Shown here in pieces: positions 46,495 through 57,976 of a stretch of 64,000 nt of DNA; positions within the stretch are counted from its first letter, which is position 1, and each line of letters begins with the position of its first letter. The DNA comes from Jackrogersella multiformis. Lineage: Eukaryota > Ascomycota > Sordariomycetes > Xylariales > Hypoxylaceae. The notes beneath the pieces were generated by a model. The model ran no database searches. It had not been told where the DNA came from and worked only from the letters and a program-made list of their open reading frames with translations. Location of the stretch: contig CADCXD010000002.1 of the NCBI GenBank assembly GCA_902806575.1, positions 992,001 to 1,056,000 of the forward strand. The letters run 5' to 3'. Position numbers and translations under genes: made by a program.

Positions 46495-47132
46495 GATGGC
46501 TAGAGTTTTTCAAAGGCAAAAGGTGGGACACGAGTATCATCAGTAAGATACATTATTATAAGAATGGGTGACAGAGAACATACTTAAGTAGAGAAAAATA
46601 TCCAATAACGTACAGCAGTTACATTCGAGGCTGATCATTCACAGTAACTACGCTGCAAGCATGCTTTTAGAGAGCATCACGGGCAAAACGAGCATATATT
46701 TTTGAAAGATCTATACACGCAAGGGGTTACGTCCCTAGGTAGTTGTTGGAACCAGAGCGGCGGTCAGCTAAGAGTCAGAATAATGATATTCTCCTATTGG
46801 CGACTCTGCGCACGAATGCAACCCAAGGTGGCATGCTCAACTTCCAACTGCGTATTGACAACAGTGACATAACCAACTGAACTAGCAAATCACCCTGCAG
46901 CTATCATTCCCTATAGTTACATCGGGTGTACCAAGCGGTTGGGTCTGTTAGAGTCTCACGGCGATGCTAACCTCTCTTAAGGGGCCTAGGACACCCCCCC
47001 ACCCCTTTTTATGAAGCCCTTGGTGAGCCCAGTTAACGAAGCTATTTAAATCAACTCTGGGCTTAATACATACGTACTACTTACCAGACGTCTTTCCCTT
47101 CCTCCGCCTATATTACATTGATAGTGTCGACC
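46495..47132. other. Divergent spacer between the SAT4-like and hemerythrin genes
   Basis: This 640-base spacer should hold both promoters. A C-run near 46994-47005 is the only low-complexity feature. Nothing else was seen. Confidence 0.55.
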
Positions 47133-47862
47133 ATGACTACAAAGCCGTCGGATGCGCCATGGGCCGATGGGCCCTTTACTCTGATTGCAACCCCATCACA
47201 GCGTCAAGACCTGAGTGTGTGTTTCGCCAGTGACTAAAGTCTGACGGTTTCATCCATGAATTTATAAGCTGACTGGTGCTGTTCAGAATCCTGACCACTT
47301 CTACGTGAGAGCTGCCACTGGCATGACGCATGCCCACAACGCCATAATCCGGGGACTAAACGCCATTGTTCTGCAAGCGCCAAACGTGCCTGGCTCGAGT
47401 GACGAGGGCTACAAACCAAAAGATGTGAAGGACCTCCTCTCATTTGTTCAGTCGTGGATCAAGATGGTGAACCATCACCACTCTGTCGAAGAAATGTACA
47501 TATTCCCTGAGATGGCCAAGTTTAGCGGCGACCCTGACTTGCTGGAGGGGCCGTGGCACCAGCACCGTCTATTTCAGGAAGGCATGGATAAACTATTGGC
47601 TTACACAACGGCTACGCGACCTGATGAGTATCGATGGGCCGGCGGCATGAAAGAGGTCATTGATTCATTTAGCAAGCACCTCACTGATCATCTCTATGAC
47701 GAAATCGACGTTTTCCTGGGTTTCGGGCACCTTGACAGCGAGGGGTACAAAAAGGTCTGGATTGGAACACACACCGTGGCCAGTGAATCAGGCAACCTCC
47801 GCCAGAAGCTCGGCATGCTGGTAGGGAAGCCCACGTTACCAAAACTGCCAGGTATTAGCTGA
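47133..47862 (+). CDS. Hemerythrin HHE cation-binding domain protein
   Basis: Two exons (47133-47216 and 47287-47862) join in phase 0 to 219 residues; the branch is CTGAC and the acceptor TTCAG. The HHE domain spans about residues 40-170 with the expected metal ligands: MTHAHNAIIRGL, MVNHHHSVEEMYIFPEM, GPWHQHRLFQEGMDKL and FSKHLTDHLYDEIDVFL. Such domains bind a di-iron centre and are implicated in oxygen, iron or nitric-oxide handling. The fungal proteins are little studied, so the role is open. The donor (AGT followed by GTGTGT) is weaker than average; the alternative one codon part upstream would put a stop into the frame, so this one was preferred. Confidence 0.88.
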
Positions 47863-49895
47863 CAGATCCTAGTACGACGTCTTCCCATGCGTTTATGGAT
47901 GCTCTGATAGGACTTACGAGGGCGGGCACCCCTTCCCTATGCTGCATTGGACACTCCCCTATCTCATTAAGTACTGGTTCGCTGTAGGCAACGGGGCTTG
48001 GAGGTCTAACCCGTCTGATTGGTGGTGTAAGCCTAGGCCATTGACATTCGGGCCGCCGGCAGCGGGACGGGACGGGACAGGACGGGATGGGATGTAGGGA
48101 AGTCATCAGGAATCCCGCGTTGACCCTTGGAATAAGGTTGGTTTCCGCTGTGGGTGGCTTATAAGACCATGGGTTTGAGACAGATTCTCACAAGGTATAT
48201 ATGTAGACAAGAAGTATTTCCTGACAACTAGGTGCTTGATACCAAGCCCCGATATTGTTATTCGTACTTCGTACTCGGAGATTCTTGATTTTCCCTACCG
48301 AACACACAAACCCTACTTCAGGTAGTAAAACCGTGACTACTGTTCTTCAGGGCCAACGGTATACCGGTGGCGTTAGAAAATCCAAAGACAGCTGGAGCTC
48401 TCCTGGATTTCAATATAGGACGAGGCTTTGTCTCGACTAAAGATTAAAGATGGCTGTGCAAGCGATCTAATCGTTCCTACAGTGTGGTGTTATTCCTGCA
48501 GATGCACACATGTTTGCATGGATTATGACCAGAATTCCGATCTCCTCCCCTTTGAGAGCTTGTAACAACACTTAGGCTTGTGGACGAGAAGCGTACCAAG
48601 GTACGAATGCGGCCGGCCGGCCGGCAGGATGTAGTCGAGGAAGTCGGTGCGGCCCCGCTGCTCAATTTACCGGAGCACCTGGGCATGCTTAACGCGCTCT
48701 ATAGCGGCGAAGAGCTGTAGCTTGCCAGTTACTAATAAGCCACATCTCGTTGAACGGTAGGATTGAAGCACTCCGTTCAGTTTTAGGCTCCGTTTCTACA
48801 CGTAAGTCTTCATAACTTTCATAAATGCATGGCTCAGTCACGTGCACTAAGCTGAACGGCTTTGAGCCTGTAGGAGGATAATCGTTGTTGTATTATGTAC
48901 CTAGGTAGGTTTTCTCTCAACCTAAAAGCTCTCAGGATCTTACTTATCCTTTTGATTACATAACTGCCCCACAAGCCTGAGAAAAAGTAGCAGATACGCT
49001 ATACTCGATTAGGTTAAGCACCCCACGTCGATATAAAAACCTTTAACTGTCCGAAACGGGAAGAAACATAAACATTCGTCTTAATGGGATATTCATTGAA
49101 CGATGTTCGTACGAAAATTCGATGGTCCTTGTTAATAGATTGCGGTGTTTTTAAGTTGATTCAAAGCAGGTTGTTATCATCATGTTATATGATCATTCAT
49201 TATGGTATGTCCTTATTCTTAAACATTAGTTACATAGTATAGTTGTCTTTTTAACTATCAAAGTAGTAGTGAGAAATTGTAACATTTTCTGATCATATAT
49301 TATACGTCTACCTAGGTACTTACGAATTACTCTATTGATATCGTGTTTAGTTCATCCTACCTAGGCATATCCATGACTATTACGTACCTGTCCGCTAAGA
49401 TGGTCAATTTTGATTTGTTCTTGCTATAAGTACGGGAGGCTCTTTCCTACCTAGGTAGATATGAAGTTCATTAATACCTCCTAACTAAGGTAACATGTCA
49501 AATTCTTAATATTTCATTTGAGGACATGGCTACCCATTTTATGACCTTCAACCTTCCTTGCCTACATGTATGTAATGTACCCTAGGGACACCTACCCCAG
49601 TACCTACCTAGGTACATAAGGTAGGTAATTTACGTAGTAGAATAACATCTTACTAAATAAACATCATTTCTTGTTCCTTGACAGCTCGTAACATAACCCT
49701 CATGATATAAAAGAAACTTTTATTCGTTGCTGGATATTGTGTTAGGAAACATCAAATACAACGTGCTCGAGGCTGAGCACCTTTATGAATTCAAGCAATT
49801 CGCCAACCTCGTAGGATCTGCTTTATCCTTCGTTCTCGATATCACTCTTGACTGTTTCATCCTCCCAGGTTACATCTATCAGTGTACAATCCACC
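47863..49895. other. 2-kb gene-free spacer
   Basis: No gene was seen. Features are GGGAC-rich direct repeats (about 48062-48092), a (GGCC)n block at about 48611-48625, and scattered TACCTAGGTA-type words (about 48898, 49310, 49360, 49450, 49602-49630). Most of the right half is AT-rich. Both flanking genes run rightwards, so it contains a 3' UTR and a promoter. Confidence 0.55.
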
Positions 49896-51589
49896 ATGGA
49901 TCATAGATGGATCAATACAATCAATCGCCTCCGGGACATGAACTTTCCCGACGGGCTGAATTGCATACATCCTTTAACCGACGTTGATCAATCTGGTACC
50001 GTCAACCCTCGTTCCTCTTGACAAGTCTCATCCCTAAAAGAAAGAAACCCCAGTACGCCGCGAGTATATTCGTCGGATGTTTATATTCGACTTCCCGGAC
50101 ACCTCGGGGGCCGCTATCGACAGGGCTGTTTTCTCCATCCGGAAAGGCCTCGAAAGTCTTTTCAAGCTCTGTCCATTCCTGACAGGAAAGCTAGGGGCTT
50201 TCTGTCCTAGTACCTCCAAACGCGAACTTGTTGAACTGCGATATGGCGATACAGCTGATTCACGAAATATTCGCCCCGAGATATTCAAGTGGAGGATCCA
50301 CGACGACGGGATCCACGAAGGCGATTTCGGCTTTAACTACGAGCGCCTCTGCATTTGTAAAATGCCTGTGTCGCATTGGAAGACAGAGGAATTTTGTGCG
50401 GCACCCGCGTTTCACGATATTTACAATTGGCCGCCAGCTTTCACCTTACAAGCAAATTTCCTCAGAAGCGGCGGCTTGGTCCTGTGCTTCGCCTTTCATC
50501 ATTCTGTCGTAGATAACTGGTCAATTACTAGTGTTTTGGAAAATTTTGTAGGGGGTATTAAAGAGGACAAAAGAATACTAAACCGGTCTGGTAAGTGGTC
50601 AATTATCTGGCATGGCTATTTGTGCTGTGACCAACTTACACATTGCTGATACCCAGGATAATATAGCGTATGTTCCTCCCAGTATCCGCGGCTACATTAA
50701 TCAAGATGCCATTGACGAGTTCGAATCCTTTCAGGAATGGACAATCAGTGATAGAATCACAAACCGTGTGACAACATTTGATCCATATCCAGGCACGCCT
50801 AAAACCTACATCTTCAGAATGTCTGAATCGAATGCCCGAGACTGGACGGAAAGACTGACAAATTGGATCAGCAGTGTGGCCATAACCCAAGTGAGGCTGA
50901 CGACAAATGACTGTCTTGCAGCTCTCATATGGATTGAGATCACTCGAGGAGGCCCAGCCGACTCCAGCGGCCCAAACAGGGAGGCACGACTTCACATCGA
51001 TGTAGATGCTCGCGGTCGGTTATTCCCGCCCCTTCACCACTCGTATTTAGGTAATATGCTGGCGACGGCGGTCGTTATAAAGGAAGAAGGCGATGAAGAT
51101 ATACTGCAGACCTGGTTCCCTAGCGATAAGTCGCAGAACCCTAGAGCTTAGGAGTCTACCATCGAGTTTGCGCTTACCGCCCTGAGTATTCGAAATGCTA
51201 TCGATTTGATCAACGAAAACTACGTTCAACGCAGATTGTCATTTCTAAATAAACTCGACACCCCTATACAGGCTCACAGGGTATCAGAAAGCATAATCCA
51301 ATGCTGCATGTTTGGTATCAGGCTCAACTATCTCGAGAATAGCGCGGACATCAATTTCGGTATTCCAGGTGCTGGGAGTGGCGTTGGCGACGGGAGACCG
51401 AAATGGGTGCGCAGTCCTTGGTTGCATGATGCTGTTGGGACGGTGAACTTATTGCCCAGACGGCAAGATGTAAATGAATCAGCCGACTGGGAATTTCAGG
51501 TTTGCTTGAAAGATTGGCAGGTGGATGAACTCCGACAGAGACTTGAGCTACGAGGATTTACTGCGGCGGTGGATGGCTATGGTTCTTAA
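49896..51589 (+). pseudogene. HXXXD-type acyltransferase broken by an in-frame TAG
   Basis: Exons 49896-49995, 50054-50590 and 50667 onward join in frame. The protein looks like a fungal BAHD/trichothecene-acetyltransferase relative: IHPLTDVDQS near the start, REYIRRMFIFDFPD, the catalytic HSVVD (His183-Asp187) in CFAFHHSVVDNW, an ARDWTERL region, LTTNDCLAALIWIEITR, DVDARGRLFPPLHHSYLGNM and a weak DFGWG-like INFGIPGAGSGVGDGRPKW. At 51149-51151 the frame meets TAG (codon 374). The same frame then continues with family-like sequence (EFALTALSIRNAIDLIN, then DWEFQVCLKDWQVDELRQ) to the stop at 51587-51589. I found no intron that removes the TAG and keeps the conserved GN motif. So it is probably inactivated, a sequencing error, or a read-through case. 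Substrate unknown. Confidence 0.75.
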
Positions 51590-52655
51590 TTTTTTAGTAC
51601 TGCGACCAGGTGGTTTGATAGCAAGCTACGGGGGGGCGTTTGAACGGAAGAGAGCGATAGCCACGAACATTGAACTTCGAGGGGGCATCGATGTTATAGC
51701 ACTATCGTTAATGAAATTACCTGCCTAGGTACCAAGGTAGGAGGTAGGTAATAGGTAGTTTTAATTGACATTTTATTTCTATTCAGTGCCCAGGTGTTGA
51801 ATGGATGAGTCTTGATAATATAGTATTTGGCCCTTGTAGCTAAGTTGGTTATGGCCTACTAACCTAGGTACCTAGAGGTATTTGAAGGTTATTTCTCATG
51901 CCGAGGCTTAACTACCTCCTAGGTAAACTTAGAAGCGAGGCAGAAATCATTTGGAACTTTGAAGGATAGGCCGATAAGATAGGCACTAAATGCAAGTAAC
52001 GCAGGTACCTCGCATATAAAACTTCATTTGATGCATAGTGTGTGGGGTTGAATGAATCACATGCGCGATGTGGATTTTTCTACGACCCAAAGGACATGTT
52101 TAAAGTTCACTAGACTTGGTTAGCGTAGCAAGTCGGATGCCAAGCTTCGAAGTTGCCGACCCTCCCTCCAATTCCACCCCCCCCCCCAACAAATCAACTC
52201 TGTCCAGTTGTCGGTGAGAAAAATTAAAAGGAAAAAAAAAAAACCCCCAAAGCCACCATTCTGCCACCTAGAAATATCCATTCTGCTAAGGTCTTTCCCC
52301 TAAGCCATGTCCCCTCCGATATGATGGCACAGGACTGGTCCTGTGACTATGAAAGTTACCGTAACCACAAAGCTAACTTGACCTAAACCACTATCATCAC
52401 TGTCATCACTGTCACGAGTGTATACGATAAATACCTACCTATGCACCTACATAGTAAGGTATATCAACTGACGACCTGCCGCACACGTCTCTCGATACCT
52501 AGGTAGTTCATCTTATCCGACCCGGACCTCGACCTGAACCTCGACCTGGACCTTTTACGAACTCGGCCTGCTTCGATCACCCCGATATTTGATATTTGAT
52601 ATCACTTGACCTGACCTCCCTTTGTCGCGACGGTTCGCCCAATGTCCTGAACAAT
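51590..52655. other. Spacer upstream of the acylglycerol-phosphate acyltransferase gene
   Basis: No gene was seen. There are TACCTAGGTA-type words at about 51721-51756 and 51860-51880, a C-run and an A-run near 52178-52240, and CGACCTGAACC direct repeats at about 52528-52552 shortly before the next start codon. Confidence 0.55.
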
Positions 52656-53615
52656 ATGTCTTTTTCCTCAATCCTAGCCTACTTTCTCGGGGCTTATACC
52701 GCCCTCGTGATAATCGCATACATGCTCTACTCCGTCGTGCCCGTAGCGAGTTTCGTAGCTCGCACGCTCGCCTCCTATATCTCGTTAATGATAAGCGCCA
52801 TCTACGGAGTCTTATCGTGTATAGTATTGAAAATATTCGGTTACGGACAGATTTCGCAGTGGGCGACGGCACGCTCGTTCAAATACCTCATGCTCATCGC
52901 CACGGGTATCACTTTCGAAATCATCGACCCGAAGCGACATCTCGAAACCATCCGACCAGCTGTATTCATCGGGAACCACCAAACCGAGCTGGATGTCCTC
53001 ATGCTTGGGTGCATGTTCCCCAAATACTGTAGCGTGACGGCGAAGAAAATGCTGAAAAATGTACCATTCTTGGGATGGTATATGTCGTTGAGCGGCACTG
53101 TCTTCCTGGATAGAAAGAGTTCGAAAGATGCAAGATCCGCGATGGCTGGTGCTGCCAGGGAGATCCAAAAACGAAAGCAGAGCGTTTACATGTTTCCCGA
53201 AGGCACACGTAGTTATACAAAGGAACCCGACCTTCTACCTTTCAAGAAGGGCGCGTTCCATCTTGCCGTTCAAGCTGGTGTACCCATCGTCCCCGTGGTG
53301 GTAGCCAACTACTCACACATACTCTATATCAAGGGCATGGTGTTCAAGTCTGGGAAGATCCCCGTGAAAGGTAGCCTTCCCCTTATAATCCTTGATTCGA
53401 GTCCATACTGACATCCCGCAGTCCTCGACCCTATTTCCACCGTCGGGCTGACCGCCGAGGATGTTGACGAGCTAACTCGCAGCACTCGGGAGCTCATGCT
53501 CAAGGAGATGATAGCCTTGACCCAGAAGATTCAAAACAGGCCCATCGCTGTGCCTGCTACAAGTGGCGATGGTGTCGTGCGTGCTAGTGGTGCTGAGGCA
53601 ACAACACTATTGTGA
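52656..53615 (+). CDS. slc1: 1-acyl-sn-glycerol-3-phosphate acyltransferase (Slc1/PlsC family)
   Basis: Two exons (52656-53370 and 53422-53615) join to 302 residues. The enzyme acylates lysophosphatidic acid to phosphatidic acid in the ER membrane. N-terminal hydrophobic segments (about 5-30 and 35-60) precede the PlsC domain: FIGNHQTELDVL with the NHxxxxD motif at residues 107-113, FLGWYMSLSGTVFLDR, VYMFPEGTRS with the acceptor-binding FPEGTRS at 180-186, and VPIVPVVVANYS. The 51-nt intron has a GTAGCC donor and a CTGAC branch. The second exon encodes VLDPISTVGLTAEDVDELTR and a Lys/Gln-rich end. Length and motif spacing are normal for fungal Slc1. Confidence 0.94.
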
Positions 53616-53941
53616 TGCCGTACATGTTGTGATGCATGTACGGCATTCATTTTGGTAAAGCTCAGCGATGGCGTACTTGCAATGGCCATTTTCTGACCCT
53701 ACGTCATTATGTGCTATTACCGGTTACCGGTTTTATCGGCAGTATGAGAGCTTATGTTATATGTTATCGCCCGGGCGTTTTACGGGAGATATCCCTCAGA
53801 TTACGAGGAGTGCATATGCATTGATACCCCCCCTATAAAGCAGATCATAAAAATGCATAACTTGAGAGGATCGCCCCAGCATGGCCTCGGAGCCTCTTGC
53901 AGCATCACTCGGCAAGGACGGCTTTTTAAGACTTTTTCATA

Positions 53942-53982
53942 CCTACCTAACCTACCTAGGTAGGTACCTAGGTAGGTAGTAT
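53942..53982. repeat. Head-to-tail TACCTAGGTAGG cluster
   Basis: About 40 bases read as CCTACCTAGGTAGG followed by TACCTAGGTAGGTAG. It is a nearly perfect palindrome and could extrude as a hairpin. Confidence 0.75.
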
Positions 53983-55461
53983 TTGCATGTAGCGAGGACT
54001 CCGGCGGAGTACGGAGTCATGAGGAATACGGTCATCCGGGTTACACGAAGGGAGTCTTGAATTAGTACATAGAGACACTCATACATATTCAACGACCACA
54101 TTACGACTACATCACGATTACATATATATTAGCAAACTCTGCGAAATAATTGGATGAGAGGACGACGTATGTTGATGCTTCCAGCCAGTATGTTCCGCCT
54201 TATTAAAAATACGTATAATTTATTATCAGTCTAGTATAGTCACGATAATATAGGTACCTAGGTAGATACATACCTGTATTAAAGGAAGGGATGGAATTTG
54301 TTAGAGGACCTCGGGACTGTCTGGTATACTTCTGTGCCTCCTGAGTGGTTAGTTTTAAGACATCCAGGCTTTACCTAGTGGCTGTCTAGATGCACTGGAT
54401 GCACAACATGTGGCCCCCCCCGCCCCCTTCTTCCCGCTCTCCCTATTGTCTAACCTCATCTTGGCTTGTCTTTGCTTTTGACGTAAGCGGGGTAGGTAAT
54501 ACATACCTAGGAAGGTAAGGTTAAGTGAAATCTGATGAATTCTACGACTAGGTACGATCAAACATTCTGTCAGAGAAGTCCATGGAATCGATCTCACTAC
54601 ACTAGATTTCATAAAACTTGCGCCATCAAGAACCAGGGACGCTACCCCTGAATTTCCTTGGCACGGCACAGATTTAACAACTTAGCTTGATAATGTATTG
54701 AGCTACTATTACATACCTAGACCTATTGAGCTACCCCCACCACCTAGGTAGCTGGAACGACCTTTACATCATCATGACGATTGAACTGGTATTTTGTGAG
54801 AAACCTACCAGTCAGCCCAGTAAGAACTTAGAACAAGATATAACTCTAGTAAATCCTGTATGATATCAAGTTCGTATGTTCTAATTGACGCAATGGTCTC
54901 CCCGTGTTGGATAATATTACCTGGTCTTATTCTCATCCCTATGGTGGTCAAATAATGGCTAGTTCTGGTAATTTCAGCTAACAAGTTCGATGAGGCCGCC
55001 CCCATATACGTACCTAGGTATGTATATAGCTCCATGAGCTAACTTGCCCGAACGGGAAATATTGGAAGAAGAGAGAAATAGACTCCATACGATCTAAAAT
55101 CTTGACGAGTACCTAGGTACAGAAGGGGAGAAACGAGATATCCTATTACGCGTAGCTGCACAAACTGCGCCGCTAATGATATGCCATCATGCCATGAGGG
55201 ATGACGAATCGATCTGGCTAGCTGAACTACACCTTGTGCTTGCACGTTTGTAAATACGACTGGTCAACCTCCCAATAAACCTGCTCCGGCGAGGGATGCA
55301 AGGAGCTGAAATGGGCCACCATAGACCAGGAACTCCCGGCTTAACAGTCCTTACTTGGCTCTGGAGGCCCCGAATACATCCGGATAGTCTGAGGTCCACC
55401 GTGGCGCCCTCGCTTTCGCCGAACTTAGACATAGCTCTTCGATCTATTGGGAGGCATCCAG

Positions 55462-55584
55462 TGACGTCGTACCTCGTAGCTCCAAAGCGAGCTCCCCTAT
55501 AGCTCTCCTCTCTAAATGAGGGGAGTTGCTCCTGAAATGTCTCTTGTTTCTAAGCCCGTATTTGTCCTATATAATGCCCCCCCT
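55462..55584 (+). promoter_or_regulatory. Stress-type promoter of the SYGS-repeat gene: CRE-like site, three STREs, TATA box
   Basis: Within 230 bases of the ATG there is a CRE-like TGACGTCG (55462-55469), stress-response elements CCCCT at 55494-55498 and 55580-55584 and AGGGG at 55519-55523, and TATATAA at 55568-55574. STREs (CCCCT/AGGGG) bind Msn2/4-type regulators in yeast and related factors in filamentous fungi. Each word is short, so the weight rests on their clustering before a DDR48-like gene. Confidence 0.5.
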
Positions 55585-55688
55585 CTCGACTTTATTCTCC
55601 TTCGGTATTCTATTTCTATATCCATCCAATATAATCTATATCAAGAACTCAACTAAAATACCTAATATCCAATTTACCTACCATCAAC

Positions 55689-56436
55689 ATGTCTTATAAC
55701 GATAACAACAACAGCAACGACGTGAGAATACCAAGCATATATTTCAACCGGTGATGTGGCTAATATAAGATATAGTCAAGCTACGGAGGTAGCGGTAACG
55801 ATACCTACGGATCTTCCGACCGCCGAGACAACAACACCTCGTTCGGTTCCAGCGGTCGTGATAATGATAACAGCTACGGATCCTCGGACTCGTATGGCTC
55901 CAAGAACAACGATTCGTTAGGCTCCAGCAACAAAGATAGCTACGGCTCAAATAACAAAGACAGCTATGGCTCGAGCAACACTGGCCGGGACAATGACAAC
56001 TCATACGGCTCCAATGACAAGAGCAACACCTTCGGCTCTAACGATACCTCATCATACGGCTCAAATACTAAGTCGGACAGCTACGGCTCCTCCAACACCC
56101 GTGGCAACGACAATGACAGCTACGGTTCCAATGACAACGACTCTTACGGGTCTGGTAACACAGGCTCCAACAGCTATGGCTCCAGTGACAACAATGACAG
56201 TTATGGGTCAAGCAACAACAACAGCAGCAACAACAACAACAATAGCAGCTCGGGCCGCAAGGGAGATAGTATTGCCGGCAAGGTGCTAGAGAGTTAGTCT
56301 TACCCCTATTTCTCCCCTCGATCTAGACGCTAACTCGATCATAGAAGCAGGTGCTGTCTTCGGCAGTGACCGCACGGAAGAGAGGGGCCGCGGGACGCGT
56401 GAGGGCGCTGGATCCGGCCGTGATAACGACTACTGA
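55689..56436 (+). CDS. DDR48-like SYGS-repeat stress protein
   Basis: Three exons (55689-55721, 55776-56292, 56345-56436) join to 213 residues. The start is MSYNDNNNSND. The long exon 2 is almost entirely imperfect copies of an SYGS(S/N)N(N/K)D unit (for example NDSYGSNDNDSYGSGN), very rich in Ser, Asn, Gly, Asp and Tyr. Exon 3 closes with GKVLEKAGAVFGSDRTEERG and a short RDNDY end. Repeats of this type characterise yeast Ddr48 and its fungal relatives, which are stress-induced hydrophilic proteins of poorly known mechanism. The splice sites are GTGAGA/TATAG and GTTAGT/CATAG, the latter with a CTAAC branch. The second junction is supported because it restores VLEKAG and a clean frame. Exon 2 lacks a start codon in frame, so a simple open-frame scan misses the gene. 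Confidence 0.82.
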
Positions 56437-57214
56437 GCTACTGGCATCTATCACGATTGATGTGGATGAAACCAGGTCTTCGGTGACACATTATGTGTTA
56501 ACTTGACGCAAGCCCATATACTAAGATCTTACATATGTATAGATCGTTTAATACTACTACTGAAGGAATATCAGATTTTCATGTGGCTTTAAGTGAAATG
56601 AACTGTCTAGTAGAGCCTAGCACCATCGAGCTGCTATCAGCATATAATAGAAACTTCCCATTGCTTTATTCGGTTCTTGGCTACAATTACCAAGATATAA
56701 TCAACGAGTTGGTGTAGCAGCAAGCTAAGACTCATTTCGATGTGAATTTTACGGGAGCATCACAGCAGCAGGGTGGTTAAAATCATCGTAATTTGCGAAG
56801 CTACCTAGAAGTTATCTTCTCTTGATAACGAGACCATAGTCATGAACTACTCCAACGAATTTTAAAGTATTAGGAGTAAACATCCAATAGTGATGTTCTA
56901 CTATTCGTCTGTAGTTCACAATGCGAGATGTGTAAAAGTGGGGGGGAATGGACAAAGACAGAGATAGAATCGCAGCGAGAAACTCGTGAAAAACAGTCAG
57001 AAGATTGAAAAATCTTGATGGGGTCAAGGAAATTGTGCTATGTAGTCGAGTAGTTCTGATACACGAAAGGTATCCCGTTTCCTTTGTATACCTAGGTAGG
57101 TAGGGTCTAGATACCTAGTCATTTTTACTAATGTAGGTATCATTGACCAGTATCCCCATCTGAGGCCAAGAGCCATAGAACCAAATGTCCACGAGCCAAA
57201 CATAGAAGGAAGGT
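56437..57214. other. Convergent 3' spacer
   Basis: This 780-base spacer lies between convergent genes. One TACCTAGGTA-type word lies at about 57090-57104. The 60-codon frame at 56535-56717 has no recognisable content. Confidence 0.5.
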
Positions 57215-57976
57215 TCAGGAAGCCAAAGCCTTAATTTCCTCGAGAAGTTGGGTCATTTCATTCCAAGTAGTTTGTAAACAATCCCACTGCCACATAGGAT
57301 CTGGTATGTTATCAGGGCTCGAACGCCAGTTCTCGATATGCTGATGCCAATTATCACTCAGCTGGGTAAACCTTTCCCACTTGGCTAGAAGATTCTGGCT
57401 GTTGCTGGTCAGGCCTTTAGCACATTGAAGCGAGTCGTTGAGCATTTTGTTTGTCTCTGCGAGATAATTTAGGATCATTTGACGCCGATATGGCCCGACC
57501 ATGTCTGGAGGATCTAACGGTATTATTATAATCCTAAGACAACAGAAGTATATATCTCGCCGGGCCATCTTGATGTCTATGTCGTTCCACGTCGAGATAA
57601 GATGGTTGTGGGCGCCGGCAGGCTTGCTCAGATCGCTGAGATGCCTTTGGTACTCCTCCTTCTGCTTGGTACGGAGGTGGCGCCTCAGGGACGCGATGGT
57701 GTCGTAAGAATGAAGCTCGCCTTTCTTGCAGTCCTGCCAATTGCACCGAAACCCCTTCCTGTTCTCGCTTGACCCCCCTCCTTCCATCTTGTTGGCGGCC
57801 AATAGTTCGTCCGTCATTTTTGCATCGTCTTCTCTCTCGAGCATCGTGCGGTGGTTCGGGAAGAAGCACATGGTGCCCAGATGGCTGCTCTGCAAGTGTT
57901 CATGCAGGCTTCGGACCGTGAAACTCCCGCCACATGTAGGGCAAGACTGACGAGGCAAGGGCGTGTCCGGAGGCAT
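57215..57976 (-). CDS. Orphan protein with an N-terminal C2H2 zinc finger
   Basis: A single exon on the minus strand encodes 253 residues. Near the N-terminus is a C-x2-C-x11-H-x4-H finger (SCPTCGGSFTVRSLHEHLQS, Cys12, Cys15, His27, His32). A second Cys/His-rich segment follows at about residues 77-105 (FRCNWQDCKKGELHSYDTIA, then LRRHLRTK), which resembles a finger but lacks a clear final ligand. The C-terminal half is helical and Trp/Asn-rich (LLAKWERFTQLSDNWHQHI, then WQWDCLQTTWNEMTQLLEEI). I do not recognise a family. The gene stands alone in an accessory-looking region and could be lineage-specific. No intron is required. Confidence 0.65.
   Translation of the reverse strand: MPPDTPLPRQSCPTCGGSFTVRSLHEHLQSSHLGTMCFFPNHRTMLEREDDAKMTDELLAANKMEGGGSSENRKGFRCNWQDCKKGELHSYDTIASLRRHLRTKQKEEYQRHLSDLSKPAGAHNHLISTWNDIDIKMARRDIYFCCLRIIIIPLDPPDMVGPYRRQMILNYLAETNKMLNDSLQCAKGLTSNSQNLLAKWERFTQLSDNWHQHIENWRSSPDNIPDPMWQWDCLQTTWNEMTQLLEEIKALAS

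Larger units (their letters stand above)
53616..55688. other. 2-kb spacer upstream of the SYGS-repeat gene
   Basis: TACCTAGGTA-type clusters lie at about 53942-53982 and 54251-54275, with scattered words at 54517, 54744, 55010 and 55112. The right end (55440-55690) has promoter-like elements listed separately. Open frames at 54355-54669 and 55187-55502 show no recognisable content. Confidence 0.55.

Noticed and set aside
44037..51589. DUF924, SAT4-like, hemerythrin and acyltransferase genes considered as a secondary-metabolite cluster
   Set aside because: There is no backbone synthase, P450 or cluster-type regulator nearby, the acyltransferase is broken and the spacers are long.
54355..55502. 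Several 60-100 codon frames before the SYGS-repeat gene
   Set aside because: Composition is non-coding-like, they overlap palindrome words and promoter elements, and none resembles a known protein.
56535..56717. 60-codon frame after the SYGS-repeat gene
   Set aside because: Length is expected by chance in AT-rich spacer, with no supporting context.
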